Source: Mycobacterium sp. IDR2000157661
GTDB lineage: Bacteria; Actinomycetota; Actinomycetes; Mycobacteriales; Mycobacteriaceae
Assembly (NCBI RefSeq): GCF_022317005.1
Contig: NZ_CP081006.1
Coordinates: 3,782,001 to 3,846,000 of the forward strand
DNA: 64,000 nucleotides
Reading direction: 5' to 3'
The notes below the pieces were generated by a model. It had not been told where the DNA came from and did not search any database. It worked only from the letters and a program-made list of their open reading frames with translations. Below are positions 34,450 to 43,853 of this stretch, one piece after another; within the stretch, counting starts at the first letter, position 1, and each line of letters begins with the position of its first letter. The position numbers and the translations under genes were made by a program.

Positions 34450-36159
34450 TCAGGACAGGATCGCCAGTGCGGCCGCGCGGGCGTCGGCAGCGGTCGCGGC
34501 GCCCAGCGCAGCCTGGGCCGCGTCGCGGCACTGCTGCAGCGTCACCGTCGCGAGTCTGGCGCCGACTCCCCCGATCGCGGTTGCCGCGGCGGACAGCGAC
34601 GTCACACCGAAACCGGTCAGCACAGCGGCCAACTGTGGATCGGCCGCGGCCTCCCCGCAGACCCCCACCGGCTTGCCCGCCGCGGTGCCCGCACGCGCAG
34701 CCATGGCCACCAACGCCAGCACTGCCGGCTGCCACGGATCGGTGAGCGTCGCCAGCTCGGCCGACATGCGGTCTGCGGCCATCGTGTACTGCGCGAGGTC
34801 GTTGGTGCCGATCGACAAGAAGTCGACGTGCGCGAGGATGCGGTCGGCCAGCACCGCGGCCGCGGGCACCTCGATCATCACGCCTGGGGTGAGTCCGTGT
34901 GACCGGACTTGAGCGGCAAACCGTTCGGCCTCGTCGACCGTCGCGATCATCGGGGCCATGACCCACGGCGGGTTTCCCGCGCGGGCGCCCGCGGCCGCGA
35001 CGGCCGCCAGCTGCCGGTCGAGCAGACCGGCGTCCAACTGGGCGATTCGGATGCCGCGGACGCCGAGCGCGGGATTGGCCTCGTCCGGGTGACCGGCGAA
35101 CTTCAGCGGTTTGTCCGACCCTGCGTCCAGGGTGCGCACCACCACTCTGCGGCCCGAGAACGCTTCGAGCACCTCGGCATAGATGGTGGCCTGTTCGTCG
35201 ACCGTGGGCTCGGTGTCGCGATTGAGGAAGCACAGTTCGGTACGGAACAGCCCGACGCCCTCTGCGGGCGTCTGGGCGGCCGCCCGTGCGGCCGCACCGT
35301 CCTGGACGTTGGCGTAGACCGCTACGGCGTGCCCGTCGGCGGTGGCGCCCGGGCCACGCCACTGGGCGGCCCGCTGGGCGTCGCGCCGGGCGGCGTCGAC
35401 GATTGCCACTGCGGCTCCGGCGTCCGGCGAAACCGTCACCGTGCCGGCCGTGCCGTCGACCAGCACGTGAGTGCCGGCCTCGACCGCGTCCAATCGGTCG
35501 ACCGCGACGACACACGGAATGCCCAGTTGACGCGCGATGATCGCGGTGTGGCTGGTGGGCCCGCCCATCGAGGTCGCCAGCGCGACGACCAGCGCCGGGT
35601 CGAGACCCGCTGTGTCTGCCGGGGCCAGATCCTCGGCGCACAGGATCGACGGCGTCACCGGCAACGGAACACCCGGCTCGGGCAGCCCGGACAGTTCGGC
35701 GACGACGCGGTCGCGGATGTCGCGCAGGTCGGTGACTCGCTCGGCCATCAACCCGCCGATCTGGGTGAACATCTCGACGAACTGGGCCACCGCCTCGTCG
35801 ACCGCGCGGACCGCCGGAGCGCCGGCCGCGATCCGCTTCTCCGCGGCGCCGAGCCAGGCGCGGTCCTGTGCCAGCGTCGCCGTCGCCGCCAACACTTCTG
35901 ACGCGGCGCCGGTGGCGTGGGCCGCTCGGTCACGCAACCGGTCCGCGACGGCCCTGGCGGCGGCGACGAACCGCGCAGCCTCAGCGGGCCGGTCGGCGGC
36001 GGCGACCTCGACCGGCGCGGGCTCGTCGGGTACCGGCAGGCGCCCTGGCCGGATGACCGGGCCGTACCGGGCACCTGCGACCACGGGCACTCCGCGCAGA
36101 ACGGTGCCCGCCGGCAGCGCCTCGGCGGGACGTGAGGTAGGTGGCGAAGACGTGGTCAT
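34450..36159 (-). CDS. ptsI: Phosphoenolpyruvate-protein phosphotransferase (PTS enzyme I)
   Basis: This 569-residue enzyme transfers phosphate from PEP to HPr, the first step of sugar uptake by the PTS. The phospho-His is H204 in GGPTSHTAIIARQLG. The PEP-binding C-terminal barrel has LFRTELCFLNR, SIGTNDLAQYTMAADR and VCGEAAADPQL. ATG 36159 begins the conserved part and lies at the predicted transcription start, so the message may be leaderless. It is divergent from fruR-fruK-fruA-ptsH, so all general and fructose-specific PTS parts are together. Confidence 0.93.
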   Translation of the reverse strand: MTTSSPPTSRPAEALPAGTVLRGVPVVAGARYGPVIRPGRLPVPDEPAPVEVAAADRPAEAARFVAAARAVADRLRDRAAHATGAASEVLAATATLAQDRAWLGAAEKRIAAGAPAVRAVDEAVAQFVEMFTQIGGLMAERVTDLRDIRDRVVAELSGLPEPGVPLPVTPSILCAEDLAPADTAGLDPALVVALATSMGGPTSHTAIIARQLGIPCVVAVDRLDAVEAGTHVLVDGTAGTVTVSPDAGAAVAIVDAARRDAQRAAQWRGPGATADGHAVAVYANVQDGAAARAAAQTPAEGVGLFRTELCFLNRDTEPTVDEQATIYAEVLEAFSGRRVVVRTLDAGSDKPLKFAGHPDEANPALGVRGIRIAQLDAGLLDRQLAAVAAAGARAGNPPWVMAPMIATVDEAERFAAQVRSHGLTPGVMIEVPAAAVLADRILAHVDFLSIGTNDLAQYTMAADRMSAELATLTDPWQPAVLALVAMAARAGTAAGKPVGVCGEAAADPQLAAVLTGFGVTSLSAAATAIGGVGARLATVTLQQCRDAAQAALGAATAADARAAALAILS

Positions 36160-36166
36160 GTGAACC

Positions 36167-36194
36167 AGGCTACAAGAAATCATTGACAAGTCAA
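36167..36194 (-). promoter_or_regulatory. ptsI promoter with overlapping TTGAC-AA-GTCAA palindrome
   Basis: On the minus strand TTGACT (36194-36189) and TAGCCT (36172-36167) with a 16-bp spacer form a promoter whose start would fall next to ATG 36159. TTGAC-AA-GTCAA (36183-36194) overlaps it, and ACCAAT occurs twice just to the right (36211-36226). These are candidate FruR sites for both directions. Confidence 0.45.
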
Positions 36195-36261
36195 CACAAA
36201 CAGGAGTAAAACCAATCATAACCAATTCGCAGCGGATCTAATCCCACATCGATGGAGGCTC

Positions 36262-37029
36262 ATGTACGCCGAGGAACGACAGCAGGCGATCACCTCGCTC
36301 GTGCTGTCGAAGGGCCGCGCATCGGTCACCGAGCTCGCCGAGACATATGACGTGACCACCGAGACCGTCCGCCGCGACCTCGCGGTGCTCGACAGGGCCG
36401 GGCTGGTTCGCCGGGTGCACGGCGGTGCGGTTCCGGCCCGAGCGCTGCACCTGGTCGAAGCGGGCGTCAGCGAACGCGAAACCGCTCGTGCCGACCACAA
36501 GGACGCCATTGCCGCCGCCGCGGTCGAGTTCCTCCCCGTCAGCGGTGGCAGCGTGTTGCTCGACGCCGGCACCACCACCGCGCGCATCGCGGCACACCTG
36601 CCCGCGGATCGGGAGCTGGTGGTGGTCACCAATGCCGTGCCGATCGCCGCGCGCCTGGCGAGCACGCCCTCGGTGAGCCTGCAGCTGCTTGGTGGGCGGG
36701 TGCGTGGACTGACCCAGGCCGCCGTCGGCGAGCAGGCGCTGCGGGTCCTCGACACGCTGCGAGTGGACGTCGCGTTCATCGGCACGAACGCGATCAGCAT
36801 GCGCCATGGGCTGTCCACCCCCGACAGCGATGAGGCCGCCGTGAAGCGGGCAATGGTCCAGAGTGCCAATTACGTTGTGGTCGCCGCGGATTCGACGAAG
36901 ATGGGACGCGAAGAGTTCGTCAGCTTCGCGCCGCTGAGCAGCGTCGACACCCTAATCACCGACAGTGAGATCAGCGACGAGGACCGCGCCGACCTGATCA
37001 GCCGTGGCGTCGAGGTCGTGATCGCATGA
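36262..37029 (+). CDS. fruR: DeoR-family transcriptional regulator of the fructose PTS
   Basis: This 255-residue DeoR protein has an N-terminal helix-turn-helix (SVTELAETYDVTTETVRRDLAVLDRAGLVRRVHGGA) and a sugar-phosphate-sensing domain (LLDAGTTTARIA, TNAVPIAARLA, VVAADSTKMG). It probably represses the operon and is released by a fructose phosphate. ATG 36262 has GGAGG just upstream. Its stop overlaps the fruK start (ATGA), so it is co-transcribed with its targets. Confidence 0.88.
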   Translation: MYAEERQQAITSLVLSKGRASVTELAETYDVTTETVRRDLAVLDRAGLVRRVHGGAVPARALHLVEAGVSERETARADHKDAIAAAAVEFLPVSGGSVLLDAGTTTARIAAHLPADRELVVVTNAVPIAARLASTPSVSLQLLGGRVRGLTQAAVGEQALRVLDTLRVDVAFIGTNAISMRHGLSTPDSDEAAVKRAMVQSANYVVVAADSTKMGREEFVSFAPLSSVDTLITDSEISDEDRADLISRGVEVVIA

Positions 37030-38027
37030 TCCTGACCGTTACGCCCAACCCCAGCATCGACCGCACCCTGATGCTGGGCTCGGCCTTGACGCGCGGCGCG
37101 GTGCACCGCGTGCAGTCGGTCACGACCGAACCGGGCGGCAAGGGCGTCAACGTCGCTCGAGCCCTCACCCTTGCGGGCCTCGACGCCGTCGCTCTGCTTC
37201 CGGCCGCCGCCATCGACCCGCTCGTCGTGGCGCTGACGCGAGCGGGCGTGCCGTATCGCTGCGTGCCGGTCGCCGAACCGGTTCGCACCAACACCGCCGT
37301 GACCGAGGCCGACGGCACGACCACGAAACTCAACGAACCGGGTGCCACCCTGGACGGCGCCACGCTCGCGCTGTTTACCGAAGCCGTCGTCGGCGCCGCC
37401 GCACAGGCGTCGTGGGTGGTGCTGTCGGGGTCGTTGCCGCCCGGCGTTCCGCAGCGGTGGTACGCCGAGGTGGTGGCCCTGCTCGCCGACCGCGACTGTC
37501 GCGTGGCGATCGACACGTCGGAGGGGCCGTTGTCCGCGGTGGCCGACGAGATCGACCATGCCGCACCCGATCTGCTCAAGCCGAACGCCGAGGAACTGGC
37601 GGGGCTGGTCGGTGAATCCGCCGACGTGTTGGAAAAAGCTGCGGCCGATGGAGATCCGGGCCCGGTCGTCTCGGCGGCGCGTCAACTCGTCGAGCGCGGC
37701 GTCGGCGCGGTGCTGGCCACCCTGGGACCCGCGGGCGCGGTACTGGTCGACGGCACCGGCAGCTGGCTGGCGAGCCCGCCGCCGATAGTTCCCCGCAGCA
37801 CCGTCGGCGCCGGCGACGCGGCCCTCGCGGGCTACCTGCGCGCGCATGCCGGCGGTGCCGAACCGCCGCGGCGCCTGCGCATGGCCGTCGCCTACGGCAG
37901 CGCCGCCGCCGCACTGCCGGGCTCGGCACTGCCCACCCCGGCCCAGATCGACCTCGACGCCGTCCGCGTCACCACCATCGCCCCTGCACCGACCCAGCCG
38001 TCACCATCAACGAAAGAGTCACCATGA
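37026..38027 (+). CDS. fruK: 1-phosphofructokinase
   Basis: This 333-residue PfkB-family kinase makes fructose 1,6-bisphosphate from fructose 1-phosphate delivered by FruA. It begins ILTVTPNPSIDRTL, has PGGKGVNVARALTLAG near 37-52, and the catalytic GAGDAALAGYL near 261-271. It overlaps fruR at its start and fruA at its end, each by four bases. Confidence 0.92.
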   Translation: MILTVTPNPSIDRTLMLGSALTRGAVHRVQSVTTEPGGKGVNVARALTLAGLDAVALLPAAAIDPLVVALTRAGVPYRCVPVAEPVRTNTAVTEADGTTTKLNEPGATLDGATLALFTEAVVGAAAQASWVVLSGSLPPGVPQRWYAEVVALLADRDCRVAIDTSEGPLSAVADEIDHAAPDLLKPNAEELAGLVGESADVLEKAAADGDPGPVVSAARQLVERGVGAVLATLGPAGAVLVDGTGSWLASPPPIVPRSTVGAGDAALAGYLRAHAGGAEPPRRLRMAVAYGSAAAALPGSALPTPAQIDLDAVRVTTIAPAPTQPSPSTKESP

Positions 38028-40036
38028 CGAGCTCAACCCAATCGATCATCAACACCAACCTGGTGCTTCTCGACGTCGACGCAGGCGGCGACAAGGAGGC
38101 GGTGATCGCGCGCCTGGTCAACCGGCTCGCCGACGCGGGCCGCACCGGAGACGCCGACGGGTTGACCGCCGCGGCGATGGCGCGCGAAGCACAGTCAGCC
38201 ACCGGCCTGCCCGGCGGCATCGCCATCCCGCACTGCCGCTCCCCCCACGTCGACACGGCGTCGATCGCATTCGCCAGGCTGCGACCCGGCGTCGATTTCG
38301 GCGCTCCCGACGGGCCTGCCGACCTGGTGTTCCTGATCGCCGCCCCTGAGGCCGGTGGCGCCGAGCACATGAAGTTGCTGTCCAGCCTGGCGCGGGCGTT
38401 GGTGCGCAAGGACTTCGTCGGGTCCCTGCGGGCGGCCACCACCCCGGCCGAGGTGGTGGCGCTCGTCGACGACGTCGTCAATCCCGAAGCCACCCGATCC
38501 GCACCTGGCGAACCGGCCGCCGCCCAGCAGCGGACGCTGGTCGCGATCACCGCCTGCCCCACCGGCATCGCCCACACCTACATGGCCGCCGACTCCCTGG
38601 CCGCGGCGGCGAAGGCGGCCGGTGTGACGCTGCACGTCGAGACCCAAGGCTCGTCGGGCAGCACGCCGTTGTCGCGTGACGTCATCGCCGCCGCCGATGC
38701 GGTCATCTTCGCCACCGACGTAGGCGTGAAGGACCGGCAGCGGTTCGCAGGCAAGCCCGTCGTGGCCTCCGGCGTCAAGCGGGCCATCAACGAACCGGAC
38801 GCGATGGTGGCCGAAGCGCTCGGCGCGGCGACCGATCCCGCCGCCAAGCGGGTCGAGGGTGACGGTGCCGCCCCGTCCGCGGCCGCCGCCACCTCGACGG
38901 GTGGCGTCGGCTGGGGCACCAGGACCCGCCAGATCCTGCTCACCGGCGTCAGCTACATGATCCCGTTCGTCGCCGCAGGCGGTCTGCTCATCGCTCTCGG
39001 CTTCCTGATCGCCGGCTATGACATCGCCAACACCCCTGAGGGACAGACGGACTCGCTCGGCCGCATCATTGCGACGACGAACTCGCTGACCGATCTGCCA
39101 CCGGGCGGCCTCACCCAGTACCTCGGTGCGGTGCTGTTCACGATCGGCAGCCTGGCTTTCTTCTTCCTCGTGCCCGCGCTCGCCGGCTACATCGCCTTCG
39201 CCATCGCCGACCGGCCCGGCATCGCTCCCGGTTTCGTCGCCGGCTACATCGCCTCGGTCGTCGGAGGCGGCTTCATCGGCGGCATCGTCGGCGGGCTGAT
39301 CGCCGGGTTCGCGGCGCTGTGGATCAGCCGGATCAAGGTGGCGCACTGGGCCCGTGGCTTGATGCCCGTGGTCATCATCCCGCTGTTCGCATCCCTCATC
39401 GTGGGTGTGCTGATGTTCGTCCTGCTGGGTCGTCCGCTGGCCGCCGTAACCTCAGGGCTGACCGACTGGCTCGGCGGCCTGTCGGGAAGTTCGGTCATCG
39501 TCCTCGGCATCATCCTCGGCCTGATGATGTGCTTCGACCTGGGTGGCCCGGTGAACAAGGCGGCCTACGCATTCGCCACCGCCGGCCTCAACGTCGTCGA
39601 CCCCGCGTCGCTGCGCATCATGGCCGCGGTGATGGCTGCGGGCATGGTGCCGCCCCTGGCGATGGCCGTCGCCACGTTCGTGCGGCCCAGGCTGTTCAGC
39701 GAACCCGAGCGCGAGAACGGCCGTGCGGCAGTGCTGCTCGGACTGTCCTTCATCACCGAAGGCGCCATCCCGTTCGCCGCGGCCGACCCGTTCCGCGTCA
39801 TTCCCTCGATGATGTTCGGCGGCGCCGTCACGGGTGCGCTGATCATGGCCTTCGACGTGACGCTCAAGGCCCCGCACGGCGGGATCTTCGTGTTCTTCGC
39901 GATCGGCCACCTGCTCTGGTTCCTGGTCGCCCTGGCGGCAGGCACCGTCGCGGGCACCGTCGCCGTCGTCATCGCCAAGCAGTTCGCCCGACCCGGCGTC
40001 ACCGCAGACCGGCAGCCTGCGCCGGCCACCGCATGA
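38024..40036 (+). CDS. fruA: Fructose-specific PTS transporter EIIABC
   Basis: This 670-residue fused permease takes up fructose and releases fructose 1-phosphate inside. EIIA (about 1-150) has GIAIPHCRSPH with the phospho-His. EIIB (about 165-265) has ITACPTGIAHTYMAAD with the phospho-Cys. EIIC (about 300-660) has about eight to ten membrane segments and the SFITEGAIPFAAADP motif. The ATG overlaps the fruK stop. Confidence 0.93.
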   Translation: MTSSTQSIINTNLVLLDVDAGGDKEAVIARLVNRLADAGRTGDADGLTAAAMAREAQSATGLPGGIAIPHCRSPHVDTASIAFARLRPGVDFGAPDGPADLVFLIAAPEAGGAEHMKLLSSLARALVRKDFVGSLRAATTPAEVVALVDDVVNPEATRSAPGEPAAAQQRTLVAITACPTGIAHTYMAADSLAAAAKAAGVTLHVETQGSSGSTPLSRDVIAAADAVIFATDVGVKDRQRFAGKPVVASGVKRAINEPDAMVAEALGAATDPAAKRVEGDGAAPSAAAATSTGGVGWGTRTRQILLTGVSYMIPFVAAGGLLIALGFLIAGYDIANTPEGQTDSLGRIIATTNSLTDLPPGGLTQYLGAVLFTIGSLAFFFLVPALAGYIAFAIADRPGIAPGFVAGYIASVVGGGFIGGIVGGLIAGFAALWISRIKVAHWARGLMPVVIIPLFASLIVGVLMFVLLGRPLAAVTSGLTDWLGGLSGSSVIVLGIILGLMMCFDLGGPVNKAAYAFATAGLNVVDPASLRIMAAVMAAGMVPPLAMAVATFVRPRLFSEPERENGRAAVLLGLSFITEGAIPFAAADPFRVIPSMMFGGAVTGALIMAFDVTLKAPHGGIFVFFAIGHLLWFLVALAAGTVAGTVAVVIAKQFARPGVTADRQPAPATA

Positions 40037-40065
40037 TCCCGTCAACCACCAAGGAGAACACCACT

Positions 40066-40323
40066 ATGCCCACCAAGACCGTCACCGTCGGTTCAGCCAT
40101 CGGTCTGCACGCCCGGCCCGCCGCGATCATCGCCGAAGCGGTGGTCAACGCCGGCGTTCCCGTCACGCTGGCGATGGACGGCGGCGAACCCGTCGACGCC
40201 GGGTCGGCGCTGATGATCATGACGCTCGGGGCCGGAAACGGCGCCCAGGTCACCGTCGCCTCCGATGACGAGGCTGCGCTGGCCACCGTCGCCGACCTGG
40301 TCGAGCAGGACCTCGACGCCTGA
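40066..40323 (+). CDS. ptsH: Phosphocarrier protein HPr
   Basis: This 85-residue HPr has the active His in GLHARPAAIIAEAV (His15). A Ser sits at the position of the regulatory Ser46 (DAGSALMIM), though actinobacteria generally lack the kinase for it. AAGGAG precedes ATG 40066 by 9 bases. It follows fruA by 29 bp and passes phosphate from enzyme I to FruA. Confidence 0.92.
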   Translation: MPTKTVTVGSAIGLHARPAAIIAEAVVNAGVPVTLAMDGGEPVDAGSALMIMTLGAGNGAQVTVASDDEAALATVADLVEQDLDA

Positions 40324-40327
40324 GCCG

Positions 40328-40726
40328 CTACGGCGCCGGGGGTGCCATCGGCGGCGGTGCGGGCACTGCGCCCGGTGCTGTCGAGGTCCAGGGCGCGGTC
40401 AGCGAGATGGTTCCGGGCGGCAGCGGCGGCGAGGGGCCGGCACCCGGAGGTGGTCCCGAGGGAACGACCTGCGGCATGGTGAGCGCGTCGATCGGATTGG
40501 CGCCGTTGAACGTCTGCATCGCGTCCTGAACGAACCCGAGCGGGCCGGGCGTCTGGCCCTGGCCGTAGACCGGTGGGATCTCCGGCACCGGAGGCGGTCC
40601 GACGGGCGGCGGCGGCGGTATCGGCGGCATGGGTTGCGCGGCGGCCTGCCCTGCCGCGGCGACGGCGCCTGCTGCGAGGAACAGGCCGGTCGCCGCGATC
40701 TTCGCGGCGCGGTGCGGTGATGCCAT
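40328..40726 (-). CDS. Secreted Pro-rich protein
   Basis: This 132-residue protein has a clear signal peptide (AAKIAATGLFLAAGAVAAAGQAAA, cleavage near AAA-QP) and a mature region of Pro/Gly runs with one ordinary segment (LGFVQDAMQTFNGANPIDALTMPQ). It resembles the small Pro-rich secreted proteins common in mycobacteria. Function is unknown. It is convergent with ptsH, 4 bp apart. Confidence 0.7.
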   Translation of the reverse strand: MASPHRAAKIAATGLFLAAGAVAAAGQAAAQPMPPIPPPPPVGPPPVPEIPPVYGQGQTPGPLGFVQDAMQTFNGANPIDALTMPQVVPSGPPPGAGPSPPLPPGTISLTAPWTSTAPGAVPAPPPMAPPAP

Positions 40727-40797
40727 GGACGAAGGCTAGCGCCTGCGGTCGCCCGGCGTACAGCGTTGGCCGATCGGCGCACGACTACCCTGGCCGG

Positions 40798-41466
40798 GTG
40801 GCCGAAGTGCTCTCAGTCAACATCGCGCGGGTGCGCGTGAATCCCGATGCGCCGTCGCGGTCCACGGGGATCGACAAGGTGCCCGCGAGCCAGGAGGTGA
40901 TGGTCCGTGCGCCGGGACCCAAGCGCGGCGGTCACGGGAGCGGACTCGTCGGCGACACCATCGGCAACCCAAAGCTGCACGGCGGCGACGACCAAGCCGT
41001 GTACGTGTACGCCCGAGAAGATCTCGACGACTGGCAGACTCGACTCGCCCGCCCGCTCACCGACGGCATGTTCGGTGAGAACCTCACCACGACCGGCGTC
41101 GACGTGACCGACACCGTGATCGGTGAACGCTGGCAGATCGGCGACGACGGCCTGGTGCTCGAGGTGTCGGCGCCGCGCACCCCGTGCCGCACGTTCTCGG
41201 CCTTCCTCGAACTGCCGAAATGGATCAAGACGTTCACCGAGGCCATGAAACCCGGTGCGTACCTTCGGGTGATCTCGCCCGGGACGGTGCGCGCGGGCGA
41301 CGCGATCTCCGTGGTGCACCGTCCCGACCACGGCGTCACGATCGGCCTGGTGTTCCGGGCCCGCATGGCCGACCCGTCGCTGCTGCCGACATTGACCGGC
41401 ATAGACGCGCTCTCGTCGGAGCTCAAGGCCTACGTGCGGAAAAGACCGCCGGTCAACGGCAATTGA
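40798..41466 (+). CDS. MOSC domain-containing protein (YiiM-like)
   Basis: This 222-residue protein starts at GTG 40798. It has LHGGDDQAVYVYAREDLDDW, GMFGENLTT and the conserved Cys in SAPRTPCRTFSAFL, which binds sulfur or molybdenum cofactor in MOSC proteins. It may act in cofactor sulfur transfer or in reduction of N-hydroxylated compounds. It appears monocistronic. Confidence 0.8.
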   Translation: MAEVLSVNIARVRVNPDAPSRSTGIDKVPASQEVMVRAPGPKRGGHGSGLVGDTIGNPKLHGGDDQAVYVYAREDLDDWQTRLARPLTDGMFGENLTTTGVDVTDTVIGERWQIGDDGLVLEVSAPRTPCRTFSAFLELPKWIKTFTEAMKPGAYLRVISPGTVRAGDAISVVHRPDHGVTIGLVFRARMADPSLLPTLTGIDALSSELKAYVRKRPPVNGN

Positions 41467-41664
41467 GCGTCGCTACCGCGACTGCGTGCACCTGCTCCGA
41501 CACGAGCCGTTCCCGGCATCGGTTTCGGCGCTCCGAATCCGCATCGACGACAACCGTTTCCGCCACACGAAGCATTGCCCCGCACAAGCGGACCAGGTTG
41601 CGGTTCGGCGGATCGCTGTGCGTGTCGTAACCCGGATCGCGGGCCGCGGTTCTATGGTCGAGAC

Positions 41665-42375
41665 GTGCCCAGCGGCGACCCGATCAGGCTCTCCGGTGAA
41701 TACGTCGCCGCCACGGTCGAGCAGGTACAGCGCCGTATCGATGCACGTTTCGGGGAACGCGGGCTGACGAAGACGGCACGCGATCTCGCGCACCTCGTAG
41801 TGCTGGTGCAGACCGAGGCAGGCCAGTCGCATGTGCGACTCCGCCGCACCACCCTGGCCGCCAGGGCCGCGGGCATCGTGATCATCGCGGCCACCGTTGT
41901 CGGCTTGCTCTACAGCCTGCGCTCGGCCGTGCTGGACGGGCTGGCCCGCAGCGCGGACTGGGTGCCGCTCAGCGAGAGCGTGATCAACGACCTGGTGTTC
42001 GCCGCGATAGCGGTGGTGTTCCTGTGGGCGTTCCCCGAGCGGTTGGAACGCCGCGCGCTGCTGGGCCTCCTGTACCGCCTCCGCTCGCTGACCCATGTCA
42101 TAGACATGCACCAGCTGTCCAAGGACCCCGAGCAGATCAGCGAGAACTACGTCCCGACCGCGCACAGTCTCCGGCACGGCCTGGACGCCGACCAGCTGCA
42201 CCAATACCTCAACTACTGCTCAGAGCTGCTCAGCCTCACCGCCAAGACCGCAGCGCTGTGCGCAGAGTGCAGCACGGATGGCGTCGTGCTCGAGACGGTG
42301 TCGAACATCGAGACCTTGGCCACCGAACTGACCAACAAGATCTGGCAGAAGATCTCCCTACTCCCCCGCGGCTAG
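41665..42375 (+). CDS. Two-helix membrane protein of unknown function
   Basis: This 236-residue protein starts at GTG 41665. A soluble N-terminal region precedes two hydrophobic segments (AARAAGIVIIAATVVGLLYSL and VINDLVFAAIAVVFLWAF), and a conserved-looking cytoplasmic C-terminal helical domain follows (HQYLNYCSELLSLTAKTAALCAE). No family is recognised. Its stop overlaps the convergent reductase stop. Confidence 0.6.
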   Translation: MPSGDPIRLSGEYVAATVEQVQRRIDARFGERGLTKTARDLAHLVVLVQTEAGQSHVRLRRTTLAARAAGIVIIAATVVGLLYSLRSAVLDGLARSADWVPLSESVINDLVFAAIAVVFLWAFPERLERRALLGLLYRLRSLTHVIDMHQLSKDPEQISENYVPTAHSLRHGLDADQLHQYLNYCSELLSLTAKTAALCAECSTDGVVLETVSNIETLATELTNKIWQKISLLPRG

Positions 42376-43556
42376 GCGATTTTCGCCGCCGAGTCCCACT
42401 TCTCCCAGAACAGCAGGTGGGAACGGAAGCTGGGATGGTTGACCCTGTCCAGCACCTTGATTCCGGCATTGGCGACGGCGGGGATGCCGACCACCCGGTG
42501 GAAGAAGCGGCCGCGGCGGTACTCGCGGCCCCAGTCGGCCTCGACGCGCTGCGCGTAGTTGGTGAAGTCGTCCGGGCCACCGTTCAACAACGCCGCGACG
42601 GCGCACTCGCCGGCGGCCAGCCCTGACTGCAGCGCCTTCGAAATGCCCGCTCCCGACACGGGTCTCGCTGCGCCGAGGGCGTCACCGGCGAACAGCACAC
42701 CCGGTCGCCACGGCGGCCACGCCGTGAAGCCCATGGGCAACCGCCACGCCTGCAGCGCCTTGGACTTCCTCAGCTCGTCGACGGACGGCAGTGCGAACTC
42801 CGGTGGGAACGCCGCGAGGAAGCCGGTGAACAGCGTCGTCGCGTTGATTCGATGCCAGTTCTTGTAACTGGTGCAGTAGCCCAGGCCGATGTTGGCCCGC
42901 CCGCCGCCGATCGGGAACAGCCAGCCGTAGCCGGGCAACTGGTCGCCGTCGAAGGTCAGCTTCAGATAGATGTCGAGGGTGTCGGTGTCCGGTTGGGCGA
43001 CCGGCATCTCGGCCCGGATCGCGATGGCCGAATAGCCGTGGTACTCGGAGTCCAGGTTGAGTGCGCGCTTGAGCGGCGAGTAGGCGCCGTCAGCGGCGAT
43101 CACCGCGTCGGCCATCACCTTCTCACCGTTCTCCAGGCTGACTCCGGTGACGCGTCCGTCATCGTCCACGACCGGCGCGACCACCTCCGCCGACTGGCGT
43201 ACCTCCGCGCCGGCGCCGTGCGCTTGCTCGAGCAGCAGGGTGTCCAGTTCGGAGCGTCGGGCGACGTGGCCGTGATCGGGCATGCCGGGGCGGCGGGGGA
43301 ACGCCAGGTTCCATGCGCTGGGGCTGAAGATTCTGGCGCCGTTCACCCGGTGGAACTTCGCCACCTCCCCGGCTAGGCCCATCTTCTGGATGAAGCTGAC
43401 GGCGCGGGGAGTGAGCCCGTCACCGCAGGGTTTGTCACGGGGAAATGCGGCTTTGTCCAGGACGATGACCCTGGCACCGGTCCGAGCGGCCTGCCACGCG
43501 GCGGCCGATCCGGCCGGGCCGCCGCCAACGATCACCATGTCGTATTTCTGCGTCAT
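42372..43556 (-). CDS. Geranylgeranyl reductase-family FAD oxidoreductase
   Basis: This 394-residue flavoprotein has an N-terminal Rossmann motif VIVGGGPAGSAAAWQAA, then FPRDKPCGDGLTPRAV and LPGYGWLFPIGGGRANIGLG, all typical of geranylgeranyl reductases. The family saturates isoprenoid double bonds. The mycobacterial member MenJ acts on menaquinone; this protein looks like a relative rather than MenJ itself. GDALGAARPVSGAGISKAL is the C-terminal FAD contact. Confidence 0.8.
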   Translation of the reverse strand: MTQKYDMVIVGGGPAGSAAAWQAARTGARVIVLDKAAFPRDKPCGDGLTPRAVSFIQKMGLAGEVAKFHRVNGARIFSPSAWNLAFPRRPGMPDHGHVARRSELDTLLLEQAHGAGAEVRQSAEVVAPVVDDDGRVTGVSLENGEKVMADAVIAADGAYSPLKRALNLDSEYHGYSAIAIRAEMPVAQPDTDTLDIYLKLTFDGDQLPGYGWLFPIGGGRANIGLGYCTSYKNWHRINATTLFTGFLAAFPPEFALPSVDELRKSKALQAWRLPMGFTAWPPWRPGVLFAGDALGAARPVSGAGISKALQSGLAAGECAVAALLNGGPDDFTNYAQRVEADWGREYRRGRFFHRVVGIPAVANAGIKVLDRVNHPSFRSHLLFWEKWDSAAKIA

Positions 43557-43612
43557 TTGTTTGCCTCGGATGGTTAGTTCCCCGCCGCAGCCGACGCTAT
43601 GCGGTCCGCGTC

Positions 43613-43697
43613 ACACCCGGGTGGGCCCCGCCATTACTAAACCGTGACGCCACGGCACCGGCCGGTTCGGTTCAGTAACGGCGCGGTACCCGGGTGC
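43613..43697. repeat. Imperfect long inverted repeat upstream of two divergent genes
   Basis: CGCCATTACTAAACCG (43629-43644) faces CGGTTCAGTAACGGCG (43668-43683), whose complement differs at two positions. Outside them lie ACCCGGGTG (43615-43623) and ACCCGGGTG (43688-43696). Together they form arms of about 30 bp around a 23-bp centre, in the 297-bp gap between the reductase and the mycolyltransferase. A paired operator is the likeliest reading. Confidence 0.5.
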
Positions 43698-43853
43698 GAC
43701 AGATGAGTCAGCGGCGGCTGCCCCGCGGGGCGCCGTTCCTGTCCGCGGCAGGTGTGAAGCAGTGGCACCTGAACCGGTGGCCGAAGAGCGCCGGGGTCCG
43801 CACCGAAGTGACCGCTGACTGGCGGTTCGTCTCCAAAGGATGTTCAACAGATC

